Counted from the first letter of the stretch, positions 32,363 through 40,312 are shown. The stretch is 64,000 bases of DNA from CAVVNP01 sp963800235 (GCA_963800235.1 CAWDAD010000001.1:1612001-1676000); one strand, 5' to 3'. Numbers and translations: made by a program. Notes: a model not told the origin generated them from the sequence alone.

Positions 32363-33154
32363 TCAGATCTCCTGCCACTCGGCCCGGCGCCGCTCGGCGA
32401 AGGCGGCCGGGCCCTCCTGCTGGTCGGGGTGGCCCCACATCGACACCAGCTCGGCGGTGCCGGCCCGGCAGGCGTCGGTCAGCCCGGTCTCGAACGCCGC
32501 CCACAGCGCCCGCTTGGTGGCCGCCATGGCCGCCGGCGAGTTGCGGGCCACCTTGTCGGCCAGCTCCCGCGCCGCGTCGCGGAGCCGGTCGGGTTCGACC
32601 ACCTCACCCACGATGCCGAGCTGGAACGCCCGGGCGGCGGTCAGGCGCTCGTGCCGGCCGGTGAACGCCATGCGCAGGATCGGCTCCATCGGCGACGTGC
32701 GGGCCAGGGCGATCGTCTCCAGCGCGGTGACCTGCCCGATCGACACGTGGGGGTCGAGGAAGGTCGCCTCCGACGAGGCGATCACCATGTCGGCGTCGGC
32801 CACGAAGTGCAGGCCCCCGCCGGCGCACACCCCGTTGACCGCGGCGATGACCGGCTTCTCGACGCCGTTGTGCCAGGCGGTCAGCTTCAGCTCGGAGCGC
32901 CTGGTGCGGCGCGACTGCTCGCGCAGGGCCTCCTTGTCCCGTGCAAGCTGGGCCACGTCGAGCCCGGTCTGGAACGCCCGCCCCTCGCCGGTGTTGACGA
33001 TGACCCGCACCGCGGGGTCGTCGGCCAGCTGCTGCCACGCCCGCTCGAGCTCGCCGAGCATGGTGGCGTCCATGGCGTTGCCGGCCTTCGGGCGGTCGAA
33101 GACCAGCCAGCCGACGTGGCCCTCGCGCTCGACGCGCAGGGTCTCGTAGCTCAC
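32363..33154 (-). CDS. Crotonase-fold protein, tandem copy 2 (Glu catalytic positions replaced by His)
   Basis: This 263-residue paralogue of the downstream gene opens SYETLRVEREGHVGWLVFDRP, has GEGRAFQTGLDV, GGGLHFVADADMVIASSEATFLDPHVSIGQ, and the shared C-terminal block VARNSPAAMAATKRALW. As in copy 1, the Glu144 and Glu164 positions are His. The middle helix region (LARDKEALREQSRRTRRSELKL) differs most, hinting at different substrates or a heteromeric complex. The GTG at 33154 overlaps the stop of the acyl-CoA dehydrogenase (GTGA). Confidence 0.87.
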   Translation of the reverse strand: MSYETLRVEREGHVGWLVFDRPKAGNAMDATMLGELERAWQQLADDPAVRVIVNTGEGRAFQTGLDVAQLARDKEALREQSRRTRRSELKLTAWHNGVEKPVIAAVNGVCAGGGLHFVADADMVIASSEATFLDPHVSIGQVTALETIALARTSPMEPILRMAFTGRHERLTAARAFQLGIVGEVVEPDRLRDAARELADKVARNSPAAMAATKRALWAAFETGLTDACRAGTAELVSMWGHPDQQEGPAAFAERRRAEWQEI

Positions 33155-34497
33155 GAGCGGGGCACCTCCCGCCAGGGCGAGTCGCGGTACGGGTCGGGTT
33201 CGCGGGGCAGACCCAGCACCCGCTCGCCGATCACGTTCTTGTTCACCTCGGTGGTGCCGCCCTCGATGGTGTTGGCCCGGCTGCGCAGCATCCCCTTGAC
33301 CTCGTAGGGCATCGACGCGGCCGCCGCCCCGGGACCCGACCGCTCGCCGGACGAGGCGGCGTCGGCCGCCCCCGCCATCGCCGCCGGCCCGAGCACGTCG
33401 GTGGCCAGCAGCTGGATGCGCTGGTTCAGCTCGCCCTGGTGCACCTTGCCGATCGAGGACTCCGGCCCCGGCGAACGGCCCGCCCTCAGCCCGGCGCGCA
33501 CCCGCTGGTTGGTCCAGTCGCGGATGCGCTCCTCGCCCCACGTCGCCACCAGCCGATGGCGGAGCACCGGGTCGGCGTCCCACACCCCGCGCTGCTCGGC
33601 CGTGCGGACCACCCGCGCCGCGCCCGAGCCGCCGATGCGGTCGACGCCGCCCGAGCCCGACCCCGACACCATCTGGCGCTCGCCCGACAGCGTGGCTCCG
33701 GCGACCCTCCACCCCTCGCCCACCGCGCCGACCCGGCGGTCGTCGGGCACCCGCACCTCGTCGAGGAAGACCTCGTTGAAGTCGACCTCGCCGGTGAGGT
33801 GGCGCAGCGGCCGCACCTCGACGCCCGGGGCGTGCAGGTCGACCAGGAAGTAGGTGATGCCCTTGCGCTTGGGCACGTCGGGGTCGGTGCGGGCCAGGCA
33901 CACCCCGAAGTCGGAGACGTGGGCCCAGGTGGTCCAGACCTTCTGGCCCGACAGCACCCACACCTCGCCGTCGCGCTCGGCCCGCATGGCCAGCGAGGCC
34001 AGGTCGGAGCCGGCGCCGGGCTCGGAGAACAGCTGGCACCAGCGCTCCCGGTTGGCCACGATCGGCGGCAGGTAGCGCAGCCGCTGGTCCTCGGTGCCGT
34101 GGGCGAACAGGGCCGGGGCGCACAGGTTGAGCCCCAGCGGGTTGAGCCGGCCGAGGTTGAACGGGCGCAGCTCGGCCTCGACGGCCCGCGCCACCGCGGG
34201 ACGGACGTCGAGCCCGCCGTAGGCGACCGGCCAGGTCGGCACCACCAGCCCGGCGGCGGCGAAGGTCGGGTACCAGGCCTCGTAGTCGGCTCGGCTGCGC
34301 ACGGTGCGGATGGCGGCCGCCCCGCCCTCGGCCGCCGCCCGGCGCCACCCCTCGGGCACGTGCTCGACGACCCACTCGGCGGTCAGGGCGGCGGCGTCGG
34401 CGGGGCTGGTCGAGCCGTCGATGCCGATGCGACCGACGGTCCCGGTGCGGTCAGCGTCGCCGTGCGTCTTCGGGCCGCTCTCGGTCATCCCGCTCAT
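33151..34497 (-). CDS. Acyl-CoA dehydrogenase (FadE-type, large)
   Basis: This 448-residue FAD enzyme has ANRERWCQLFSEPGAGSDLASLAMRAERDG, VLSGQKVWTTWAHVSDFGVCLARTDPDVPKRKGITYFLVDLHAPGVEVRPLRHLTGEVDFNEVFLDEVRVPDD, and the C-terminal block RANTIEGGTTEVNKNVIGERVLGLPREPDPYRDSPW. A glycine/serine insert (MVSGSGSGGVDRIGGSG) follows the FAD region. It sits between two crotonases in the nine-gene operon and may pair with the smaller dehydrogenase at 18895, since sterol-type FadE enzymes are often heterotetramers. The ATG at 34497 is six bases after the upstream stop. Confidence 0.9.
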   Translation of the reverse strand: MSGMTESGPKTHGDADRTGTVGRIGIDGSTSPADAAALTAEWVVEHVPEGWRRAAAEGGAAAIRTVRSRADYEAWYPTFAAAGLVVPTWPVAYGGLDVRPAVARAVEAELRPFNLGRLNPLGLNLCAPALFAHGTEDQRLRYLPPIVANRERWCQLFSEPGAGSDLASLAMRAERDGEVWVLSGQKVWTTWAHVSDFGVCLARTDPDVPKRKGITYFLVDLHAPGVEVRPLRHLTGEVDFNEVFLDEVRVPDDRRVGAVGEGWRVAGATLSGERQMVSGSGSGGVDRIGGSGAARVVRTAEQRGVWDADPVLRHRLVATWGEERIRDWTNQRVRAGLRAGRSPGPESSIGKVHQGELNQRIQLLATDVLGPAAMAGAADAASSGERSGPGAAAASMPYEVKGMLRSRANTIEGGTTEVNKNVIGERVLGLPREPDPYRDSPWREVPRS

Positions 34498-34503
34498 CGC
34501 GCC

Positions 34504-35328
34504 CTACCGGCCCCGGAACCGGGGATCGCGCTTCTCGCCGAAGGCCTCGAGCCCCTCGCGGAAGTCCTCGCTGCGCGACGACAGCTCGAGGGCGAAGGCC
34601 TCGTCGGCCAGGTGGGCCTCGAGCGCCCGGCCCTCGGCCTGGTGGAGCAGCCACTTGGTGAGCCCCAGCGTCACCGTCGGCCCGGCGGCGAGCCGGGCGG
34701 CCAGGGCGTCGGCCGCCCCGGCCAGCTCGGCGGCCGGCACCGCCCGGTGCACCAGCTGCCAGTCGGCGGCCTCGGCGCCCGTGAGGCGGCGGCCGAGCAG
34801 CAGCAGCTCGCGGGCCCGGGCCGGACCGATGCGGCGGGGCAGCAGCCAGGTGCCGCCGCTGTCGGCGGTGAACCCCCGCTGGGCGAACGGCTCCCAGAAG
34901 GTGGCGTCGTCGGCGGCCACGGTGAAGTCGGCGGCAGCGGCCAGGTGCAGCCCGATGCCCGCGCACCAGCCCTGCACCGCGCAGACCACCGGCACCTGCA
35001 CCGCGCAGACCAGGGGGATCAGTCGGTTGGCCTGCGACGGCAGCCGCCGCTGGATGCTGCCGACCCGCGGCCGCTCGCCGGTCGGGCTGTTGCGGGCCAC
35101 GATGTCGGCCCCGCTGCAGAAGTGCTCGCCGGCGCCCGCCACCAGCACCGCCCGCACCGACTCGTCACGACCGGCGGCGTCGATGGCGGCGATCAGGCCG
35201 AGCATGACGGCGTCGTCGATGGCGTTGCGCTTCTCGGGCCGGTCGAGGGTCAGGCGGAGCACGCCGCCGTCCTGCTCGATCCGCAGCCCGTCCACGCCGG
35301 CCCCGTCGGCACCAGGCGGACCGGTCAT
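34504..35328 (-). CDS. Enoyl-CoA hydratase/isomerase (PaaG/ECI-like crotonase)
   Basis: This 274-residue crotonase has VAGAGEHFCSGADIVARN and VQGWCAGIGLHLAAAADFTVAADDATFWEP for the oxyanion hole. The Glu144 position is His (GIGLH), but GFTADSGGTWLLPRRIG carries an Asp at the position used by PaaG/ECI isomerases. Isomerase activity (double-bond shift) is therefore more likely than hydration. The ATG at 35328 overlaps the dehydratase stop (ATGA). A short direct repeat (CAVQVPVVCAVQ) lies in the middle. Confidence 0.87.
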   Translation of the reverse strand: MTGPPGADGAGVDGLRIEQDGGVLRLTLDRPEKRNAIDDAVMLGLIAAIDAAGRDESVRAVLVAGAGEHFCSGADIVARNSPTGERPRVGSIQRRLPSQANRLIPLVCAVQVPVVCAVQGWCAGIGLHLAAAADFTVAADDATFWEPFAQRGFTADSGGTWLLPRRIGPARARELLLLGRRLTGAEAADWQLVHRAVPAAELAGAADALAARLAAGPTVTLGLTKWLLHQAEGRALEAHLADEAFALELSSRSEDFREGLEAFGEKRDPRFRGR

Positions 35329-36596
35329 CGGTCGAACCGGTCGCTGATGGCTTCGAGGGCACCCTGCAGGTCGGTGGCGCCGCCGGGCGGGTCGGGCAGC
35401 CGCACCGGCCCGTGCTGGCGGCTCGGCAGGAGGACGGTGGCGTGCCCGGGGGTGGTCACGTCGCCCCGCTGGTTGACGCACTCGAGGTCGAGGTCGACCG
35501 CCGGGCGGTCGCCGTCGGCCAGGTGGCGGCGGACGACGGTGCCCCGCACCCACTGGGTGTCGCCCACGTAGTTGAACAGCCGGAACTCGCAGTCGAGCTT
35601 CCACAGCCAGCCGTCGTCGCCCATCCAGTCGGTGCACAGGTGGATCAGCCAGGTCTCGCGCATGCGGCCGTAGTCGAAGGTCGAGGGGTTGCCCGACCGC
35701 TGGGCGAACTCGGGGTCCCAATGGACCCGCTGCATGACGTCGGGGACGTTCAGCTGGTCGCGGTGGAAGAAGCGGGGGATGCGCCGACGGTTCTGGTGGG
35801 CCAGGCGGAACGGCTTGATCCCGTACAGCCCCATGCCCATGCCGACGTGCCAGCAGATGACATCGGTGACGAGCAGCGGCCCCTTCACCAGCGGACCCAC
35901 CGCGTCGCCCTCGGCCACGTCCTCCCACCAGCGGGGTTCGGCCCCCCGGGGGGCCTCGGCCTCGTACTGGTCCTCGATGGCGTCGATCTCGTCGTCGGTG
36001 TACGGGCGCAGCTCGACGGCGTCGTACTTCCTGCGCGCCCGGGCCTTGGTCCGCTCGGTGCGGACCATGTTGCGCAGCTGGGCCGACAGCAGCGGGCCGC
36101 CCTCGTCGCGGAACACCTGGGCCGACCACTCGTGCACGGCCCGCTCGGCGAAGTCGCTCGGCTTGTCGAGCACGCCGACCAGCGCGTTGCGCCGCCGCAC
36201 CCGCATGCCCGGCGTCATCGGCGCCCACCACTCCCGGGCGCTCGACGCGTAGAAGGCGTGGACGCCGCGCAGCGGGTCGCCCTTCATCAGCGCCTGCTTC
36301 TCGTGCGGCACCTCGGTGACCTCGTCGACGCCGACCAGGGTGTCGCCGCCCACCAGCGGCGGCGGGGCGATCGGCCCCGCCCACCGGGTTCCGGTCCCGT
36401 AGGCCGGGTCGCACCACAGCGGGTTGTCGTCGCCGTAGCTCTCGGCCACGTGGCGGAAGGTGTCGGTGGAGATCACCCGGTGGTGGGGCGGCTGCGGCCA
36501 CGGCTCGGGCACGTTGATGCGGGCCCGCAGCCGGTCGAGGCCGTCGTCGGTGATCACCGCCGGCGGGCGGTCCGCGGTCGATCCAGACGCTGCCAT
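35325..36596 (-). CDS. FAS1-like/MaoC double hot-dog acyl dehydratase
   Basis: This 423-residue two-domain hot-dog protein has an N-terminal FAS1-like dehydratase domain (residues about 15-180) containing YGDDNPLWCDPAYGTGTRWAGPIAPPPLV. The hydratase-2 motif usually has His after NPL; here Trp61 replaces it, so this half may be structural. The C-terminal domain (about 220-400) has VHWDPEFAQRSGNPSTFDYGRMRETWLIHLCTDWMGDDGWLWKLDCEFRLFNYVGDTQWVRG. It probably hydrates an unsaturated CoA ester formed by the operon's dehydrogenase. The ATG at 36596 shares one base with the upstream TGA, and GGAGGTCTG is its ribosome site. Confidence 0.87.
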   Translation of the reverse strand: MAASGSTADRPPAVITDDGLDRLRARINVPEPWPQPPHHRVISTDTFRHVAESYGDDNPLWCDPAYGTGTRWAGPIAPPPLVGGDTLVGVDEVTEVPHEKQALMKGDPLRGVHAFYASSAREWWAPMTPGMRVRRRNALVGVLDKPSDFAERAVHEWSAQVFRDEGGPLLSAQLRNMVRTERTKARARRKYDAVELRPYTDDEIDAIEDQYEAEAPRGAEPRWWEDVAEGDAVGPLVKGPLLVTDVICWHVGMGMGLYGIKPFRLAHQNRRRIPRFFHRDQLNVPDVMQRVHWDPEFAQRSGNPSTFDYGRMRETWLIHLCTDWMGDDGWLWKLDCEFRLFNYVGDTQWVRGTVVRRHLADGDRPAVDLDLECVNQRGDVTTPGHATVLLPSRQHGPVRLPDPPGGATDLQGALEAISDRFDR

Positions 36597-37330
36597 CAGA
36601 CCTCCTCCAGCGGGCGGCGGTCGGACTCCTGGGGCTGGCGGCCGGTGCGCAGCGGCGAGAGCGGCGAGTCGACCAGGAGCGTGCGCCGCCACCGGGCGTC
36701 GAGGCCGGCCAGCACGTCGGCCCACGGCTGCAGCGCGCCCCCGTCCTCCCAGGCCCGCTCGTAGGCGACCCAGGTGTCCCAGTCGGGGACGGCCCAGATC
36801 ACGACGGCCTCGGACCGGTCGGCCATGGCCACCTCGTAGCCGCCGACCGCCTCGAGGCCCAGCCCCTCGACGTGTGAGCGGCCGGCCTCCCCGACCGCGT
36901 CGAGCAGGTCGCCGGACGCGCCCGGCGCGACGGTGAACAGCTCGTGGGCGTACACGAGGCCCCGGACCCCGTCGGCGCAGAGCCGGGCGACGTCGCGGCT
37001 CCAGGCGGTCGGCACGACGATGCGGTCGAAACCGCCACGCCGCAGCGACGCCGCCACCGCCCACCACTCGGCGAGCGAGGGGTCCTGGTCGCGGCCGCCG
37101 CCGGTCTCGTGGGCGAAGTTGGCGGCCAGCCCGTCCCACCCGTCGAGCTCCCACATGTTGACGACCTCGGGCCACCTCCCCGTCGAGCCCAGCGTCGCCC
37201 ACACCCCGAGGCAGAGCTGGTTGCGCTCGGCCCGGGCCACCGGGCACCAGTTGGCGGTCATGTGGTGCATGTACCGGGCCCGGTTGTGACCGATCACGTC
37301 GATCAGCTCGTGGATGTAGATCTTCGCCAC
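36596..37330 (-). CDS. NIPSNAP-like dimeric alpha-beta-barrel protein
   Basis: This 244-residue cytosolic protein of unknown function seems built of two ferredoxin-like barrels: KIYIHELIDVIGHNRARYMHHMTANWCPVARAERNQLCLGVWATLGSTGRWPEVVNMWELDGWDGLAANFAHE, then GLVYAHELFTVAPGASGDLLDAVGEAGRSHVEGLGLEAVGGYEVAMADRSEAVVIWAVPDWDTWVAYERAW. The pattern resembles NIPSNAP-like proteins often co-transcribed with acyl-CoA genes in actinobacteria. The GTG at 37330 is the first clear start; second in the operon. Confidence 0.75.
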   Translation of the reverse strand: MAKIYIHELIDVIGHNRARYMHHMTANWCPVARAERNQLCLGVWATLGSTGRWPEVVNMWELDGWDGLAANFAHETGGGRDQDPSLAEWWAVAASLRRGGFDRIVVPTAWSRDVARLCADGVRGLVYAHELFTVAPGASGDLLDAVGEAGRSHVEGLGLEAVGGYEVAMADRSEAVVIWAVPDWDTWVAYERAWEDGGALQPWADVLAGLDARWRRTLLVDSPLSPLRTGRQPQESDRRPLEEV

Positions 37331-37375
37331 CCGGTCAGCCTTCCGGATCGGCGAGGGCCGTGCCGCCGGCGACCG

Positions 37376-38767
37376 TCACCGGGCCTCGGCGTTCGACGGC
37401 CACTCGGGCCGGTGGTAGCCGTCGAAGCGCAGCTCGCCGCCCCGCAGCTCGCGGATGGTGAGGAAGTCGCCCTTGTAGCCCTTGCGGTCGTGGGGGCCGA
37501 ACTGGATGTAGGTGGACGGCCCGCCGTTGGTCGCCGGCATCCAGCGGATGCGCTCCATGCCCTCCTTGACCCAGCGGGGGTGGGGGATGGCGGCGTTGGC
37601 GATGCCGTGGATGGCGACCCGGGCGGTGTCGTAGGCCAGCGCCACCACCACGTTGCGGGTGCTGCGGCCGAAGCGCGTCTCGAACCGCTCGACCATGGCG
37701 TTGTAGTTGGGGTTGGTGCCGTCCTCGCCGAGCTGGTCGACGCCGTGCCAGCCCTCGAGCCCCTCGGCCCAGGCGTTGCTGTTCGAATAGAACATGAAGG
37801 CGGTGCCCATCACCCGCGGCGGGTCCCAGTCGAGCTCGGCGAAGGCCCGGGCGAAGTGGAACGTGGCGTAGCCGTAGCCGCCGTAGTAGATCGCCTCGAC
37901 GCCCAGGTCGCGCATGGTGCGCAGGTCGTCGACCAGGCCCCGCGGGTTGGGCTCGAGCTTGACCTCGCGCACGACCTGCAGGCCGAGCTGCAGGGCGGTG
38001 TCGCGGAAGTAGTCGGCGTAGTCCTTGCCCGAGCTGCCCTGCTCCCAGAACAGGCCGACCTTCTCGTAGCCGTGGCCCTTCATCCACTGGGCGCACATCA
38101 CCCCCTCGGTGGGGATGTCGCCGTTGGCCACGGTGAAGCAGTGCTCGGAGGCGAACCGGTGGGCGCCGGTCCACCCGATGCAGGCCACGCCGAGCTCGTT
38201 GGCGGTGTCCTGCACCACCAGGCAGTTGTCCGAGATGAGCGGGCCGAGCACGACCACGCACCCCTGCTCGACCAGCCAGCGGTAGCCGTCGACGACCTTG
38301 CGGTAGTTCTCCCGTGGCAGGCCGCGGGCGTCGGCGATCACGAGCTGCACCGGCCCCCGTGAGAACACCCCCTCGTTCAGCGCGTCCTCGATGGCGAGGA
38401 TGGTGGGGTCGATCCAGTCGGCCAGCAGCTGGCCGAGGTCCATGTCGATCAGCACGCCGATCTTCACCGGCTCGAAGGGGTCGCCCTGGGTCTCGACGCC
38501 GCCGGTGGGCGGGTAGACGGTGATGCCCTGCACCGCCCGCTCCCCCACGGCGCCCCCGCCCTCGTACCACGAGCTGCCCTCGCCCCGGCCGCCCTCGAGG
38601 TGGCTCGAGGTGCCGAACTCGACCGAGCTGACCGCCCGGTCGGGCCGGGCGATGCCGAGGTCGACCGGCGCGGGGAACATCCGCTCGGCGTACTGATGCC
38701 CGCCGGCGGCGGAGCGGTCCCGGTCGGCGGTGTCCCCGGCGGAGCGATCCCGGTCGGCGGTGTCCAT
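37376..38767 (-). CDS. Periplasmic-binding-protein type I (branched-chain amino acid ABC-type) protein without a signal peptide
   Basis: This 463-residue protein has the type 1 ligand-binding fold: PVKIGVLIDMDLGQLLADWIDPTILAIEDALNEG, CVVVLGPLISDNCLVVQDTANELGVACIGWTG, GYEKVGLFWEQGSSGKDYADYFRDTALQLGLQVVREVKLEPN and AIYYGGYGYATFHFARAF. Exported family members carry a lipoprotein signal; this one begins with a hydrophilic, repeated segment (MDTADRDRSA, then GDTADRDRSA) and has no hydrophobic N-terminus. No permease or ATPase genes adjoin it. It is first in the nine-gene catabolic operon and may be a cytosolic sensor or binder of a pathway intermediate. ATG 38767 has AAGGGGACG. Confidence 0.82.
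   Translation of the reverse strand: MDTADRDRSAGDTADRDRSAAGGHQYAERMFPAPVDLGIARPDRAVSSVEFGTSSHLEGGRGEGSSWYEGGGAVGERAVQGITVYPPTGGVETQGDPFEPVKIGVLIDMDLGQLLADWIDPTILAIEDALNEGVFSRGPVQLVIADARGLPRENYRKVVDGYRWLVEQGCVVVLGPLISDNCLVVQDTANELGVACIGWTGAHRFASEHCFTVANGDIPTEGVMCAQWMKGHGYEKVGLFWEQGSSGKDYADYFRDTALQLGLQVVREVKLEPNPRGLVDDLRTMRDLGVEAIYYGGYGYATFHFARAFAELDWDPPRVMGTAFMFYSNSNAWAEGLEGWHGVDQLGEDGTNPNYNAMVERFETRFGRSTRNVVVALAYDTARVAIHGIANAAIPHPRWVKEGMERIRWMPATNGGPSTYIQFGPHDRKGYKGDFLTIRELRGGELRFDGYHRPEWPSNAEAR
38708..38767 (-). repeat. 30-base tandem duplication within the start of the binding-protein gene
   Basis: Two 30-base units (38708-38737 and 38738-38767) differ at three positions and encode ten residues each, DTADRDRSA in both. 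The second copy begins at the start codon. The duplication is in frame. Confidence 0.8.
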
Positions 38768-38835
38768 CGGCGTCCCCTTCGATCCTCGCTGGGCGGTCCG
38801 CGCCACCGATCCCGTGGCTCGCCGTTCAGTCTTTC

Positions 38836-38847
38836 GAACTATAGTTC
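38836..38847. promoter_or_regulatory. Operator GAACTATAGTTC between the nine-gene operon and an amidohydrolase gene
   Basis: A perfect 12-base palindrome midway between divergent starts at 38767 and 38909. Its core GAAC-N4-GTTC is shared with 21684 and 43464. The central TATA may overlap a promoter -10 element (inference). Confidence 0.7.
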
Positions 38848-38908
38848 AATCCACTGCGCGCCGCCTCGTGCCGAGCGGGCGCGCGACGAGGGAGCCAGGA
38901 GGATCGCC

Positions 38909-40189
38909 ATGCGCCCCGACGACCTGATCATGGTGAGCGTCGACGACCACGTGGTCGAGCCGCCGACCATGTTCGACGCCGCTCCCGCCAGGTACCGCGA
39001 CCAGATGCCGAAGGTCGTCCGCAAGGCCGACGGGTCCGACGTGTGGGTCTTCAACGGCGCCGAGATCCCCAACATCGGGCTCAACGCGGTCGCCGGCCGC
39101 CCCAAGGAGGAGTACGGGGTCGAGCCGACCGCCTTCGACGAGATGCGCCCCGGCTGCTGGGACGTCCACGAGCGGATCAAGGACATGGACGCCGGCGGGG
39201 TGCTCGGCTCGATGTGCTTCCCGTCGTTCCCCGGGTTCAGCGCCCGGCTGTTCGCCGCCGCCGACGACAAGGCCATGGCCCTGGCCGTGCTGCAGGCCTA
39301 CAACGACTGGCACGTCGACGAGTGGTGCGGCGCCGCCCCGGGCCGGTTCATCCCCATGGGCCTGCCGGTGCTGTGGGACCCCGACCTGGCCGCCGCCGAG
39401 GTGCGCCGGCTGGCCGAGAAGGGCGTGCACTCGCTGACCTTCACCGAGAACCCGTACACGCTCCAGCTGCCGTCGTTCCACGACGAGCACTGGGACCCGC
39501 TGTGGCAGGCGCTGGTCGACACCGACACGGTCCTGTCGATCCACCTCGGGTCGTCGGGCAAGCTCGCCTTCACCGCCCCCGACGCGCCGATGGACGTGCT
39601 CATCACCCTGCAGCCCATGAACATCTGCACGGCGGCGGCCGACCTGCTGTGGTCGCGCATCCCCAAGCACTTCCCCGACATCAGGATCGCCCTGTCCGAG
39701 GGCGGCACCGGCTGGATCCCCTACTTCCTCGACCGGCTCGACCGCACCTACGACATGCACCACCTCTGGACCGGCCAGGACTTCGGCGGTCGGCTGCCGT
39801 CCGAGGTCTTCCGCCAGCACTTCCTGACCTGCTTCATCTCCGACCCGGTCGGCGTGCGGCTGCGGGACCTGATCGGCATCGACAACATCTCGTGGGAGTG
39901 CGACTACCCCCACTCCGACTCGTCGTGGCCCGAGGCCCCCGAGGAGCTGGCCGAGGTGGCGGCCGACGTGCCCGACGACGAGCTCGACAAGATCAGCCAC
40001 CGGAACGCCATGCGCTGGTACTCCTACGACCCCTTCGCCCACATCCCGAAGGAGGAGGCGACGGTGGCCGCCCTGCGGGCCAGGGCCGAGGGCCACGACG
40101 TGGCGGTGCGCTCGTTCGACAAGGGCCGGTTCGAGATCAACACCCAGGGCGTCGACCTGGCCACCATCACCGGGCGCGCCACCGCCTGA
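38909..40189 (+). CDS. Amidohydrolase-family metal-dependent hydrolase (second copy)
   Basis: This 426-residue TIM-barrel hydrolase of the amidohydrolase_2 group opens with SVDDHVVEPPTMFD (metal-binding D-x-H at Asp12/His14). It contains IKDMDAGGVLGSMCFPSFPGFSARLF, LSIHLGSSG and a closing acidic site WECDYPHSDSSWPEAP. It is related in layout to the 15871 gene but clearly a different subgroup, with an extra C-terminal segment. It is divergent from the nine-gene operon across the GAACTATAGTTC site. The ATG at 38909 has AGGAGG at six bases. It may hydrolyse or decarboxylate a ring fragment made by the pathway. Confidence 0.9.
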   Translation: MRPDDLIMVSVDDHVVEPPTMFDAAPARYRDQMPKVVRKADGSDVWVFNGAEIPNIGLNAVAGRPKEEYGVEPTAFDEMRPGCWDVHERIKDMDAGGVLGSMCFPSFPGFSARLFAAADDKAMALAVLQAYNDWHVDEWCGAAPGRFIPMGLPVLWDPDLAAAEVRRLAEKGVHSLTFTENPYTLQLPSFHDEHWDPLWQALVDTDTVLSIHLGSSGKLAFTAPDAPMDVLITLQPMNICTAAADLLWSRIPKHFPDIRIALSEGGTGWIPYFLDRLDRTYDMHHLWTGQDFGGRLPSEVFRQHFLTCFISDPVGVRLRDLIGIDNISWECDYPHSDSSWPEAPEELAEVAADVPDDELDKISHRNAMRWYSYDPFAHIPKEEATVAALRARAEGHDVAVRSFDKGRFEINTQGVDLATITGRATA

Positions 40190-40227
40190 CCCGCTCGCCG
40201 GGCGACCCGGTGCCGCCCCACCGGCGT

Positions 40228-40273
40228 TTCTCGGGACAAGGAGCGCGCACAGACGCGACCGTTGTCCCGAGAA
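40228..40273. repeat. Hairpin repeat family A, intact copy; probable terminator
   Basis: TTCTCGGGACAA (40228-40239) pairs perfectly with TTGTCCCGAGAA (40262-40273). The 22-base loop carries GGAGCGCGCACAGACGCGACC, close to the loop at 14548. It lies 38 bases after the amidohydrolase stop and between convergent genes. Confidence 0.82.
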
Positions 40274-40312
40274 GTTCGGTCGGGACGGCGGATCCGGCCG
40301 GGGCCGGCAGCC

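Noticed and set aside
38909..40189. Allantoinase/dihydropyrimidinase function for the amidohydrolase
   Set aside because: The HxH and carboxylated-lysine pattern of that group is absent; the protein has the D-x-H type N-terminus of the ACMSD-like branch.
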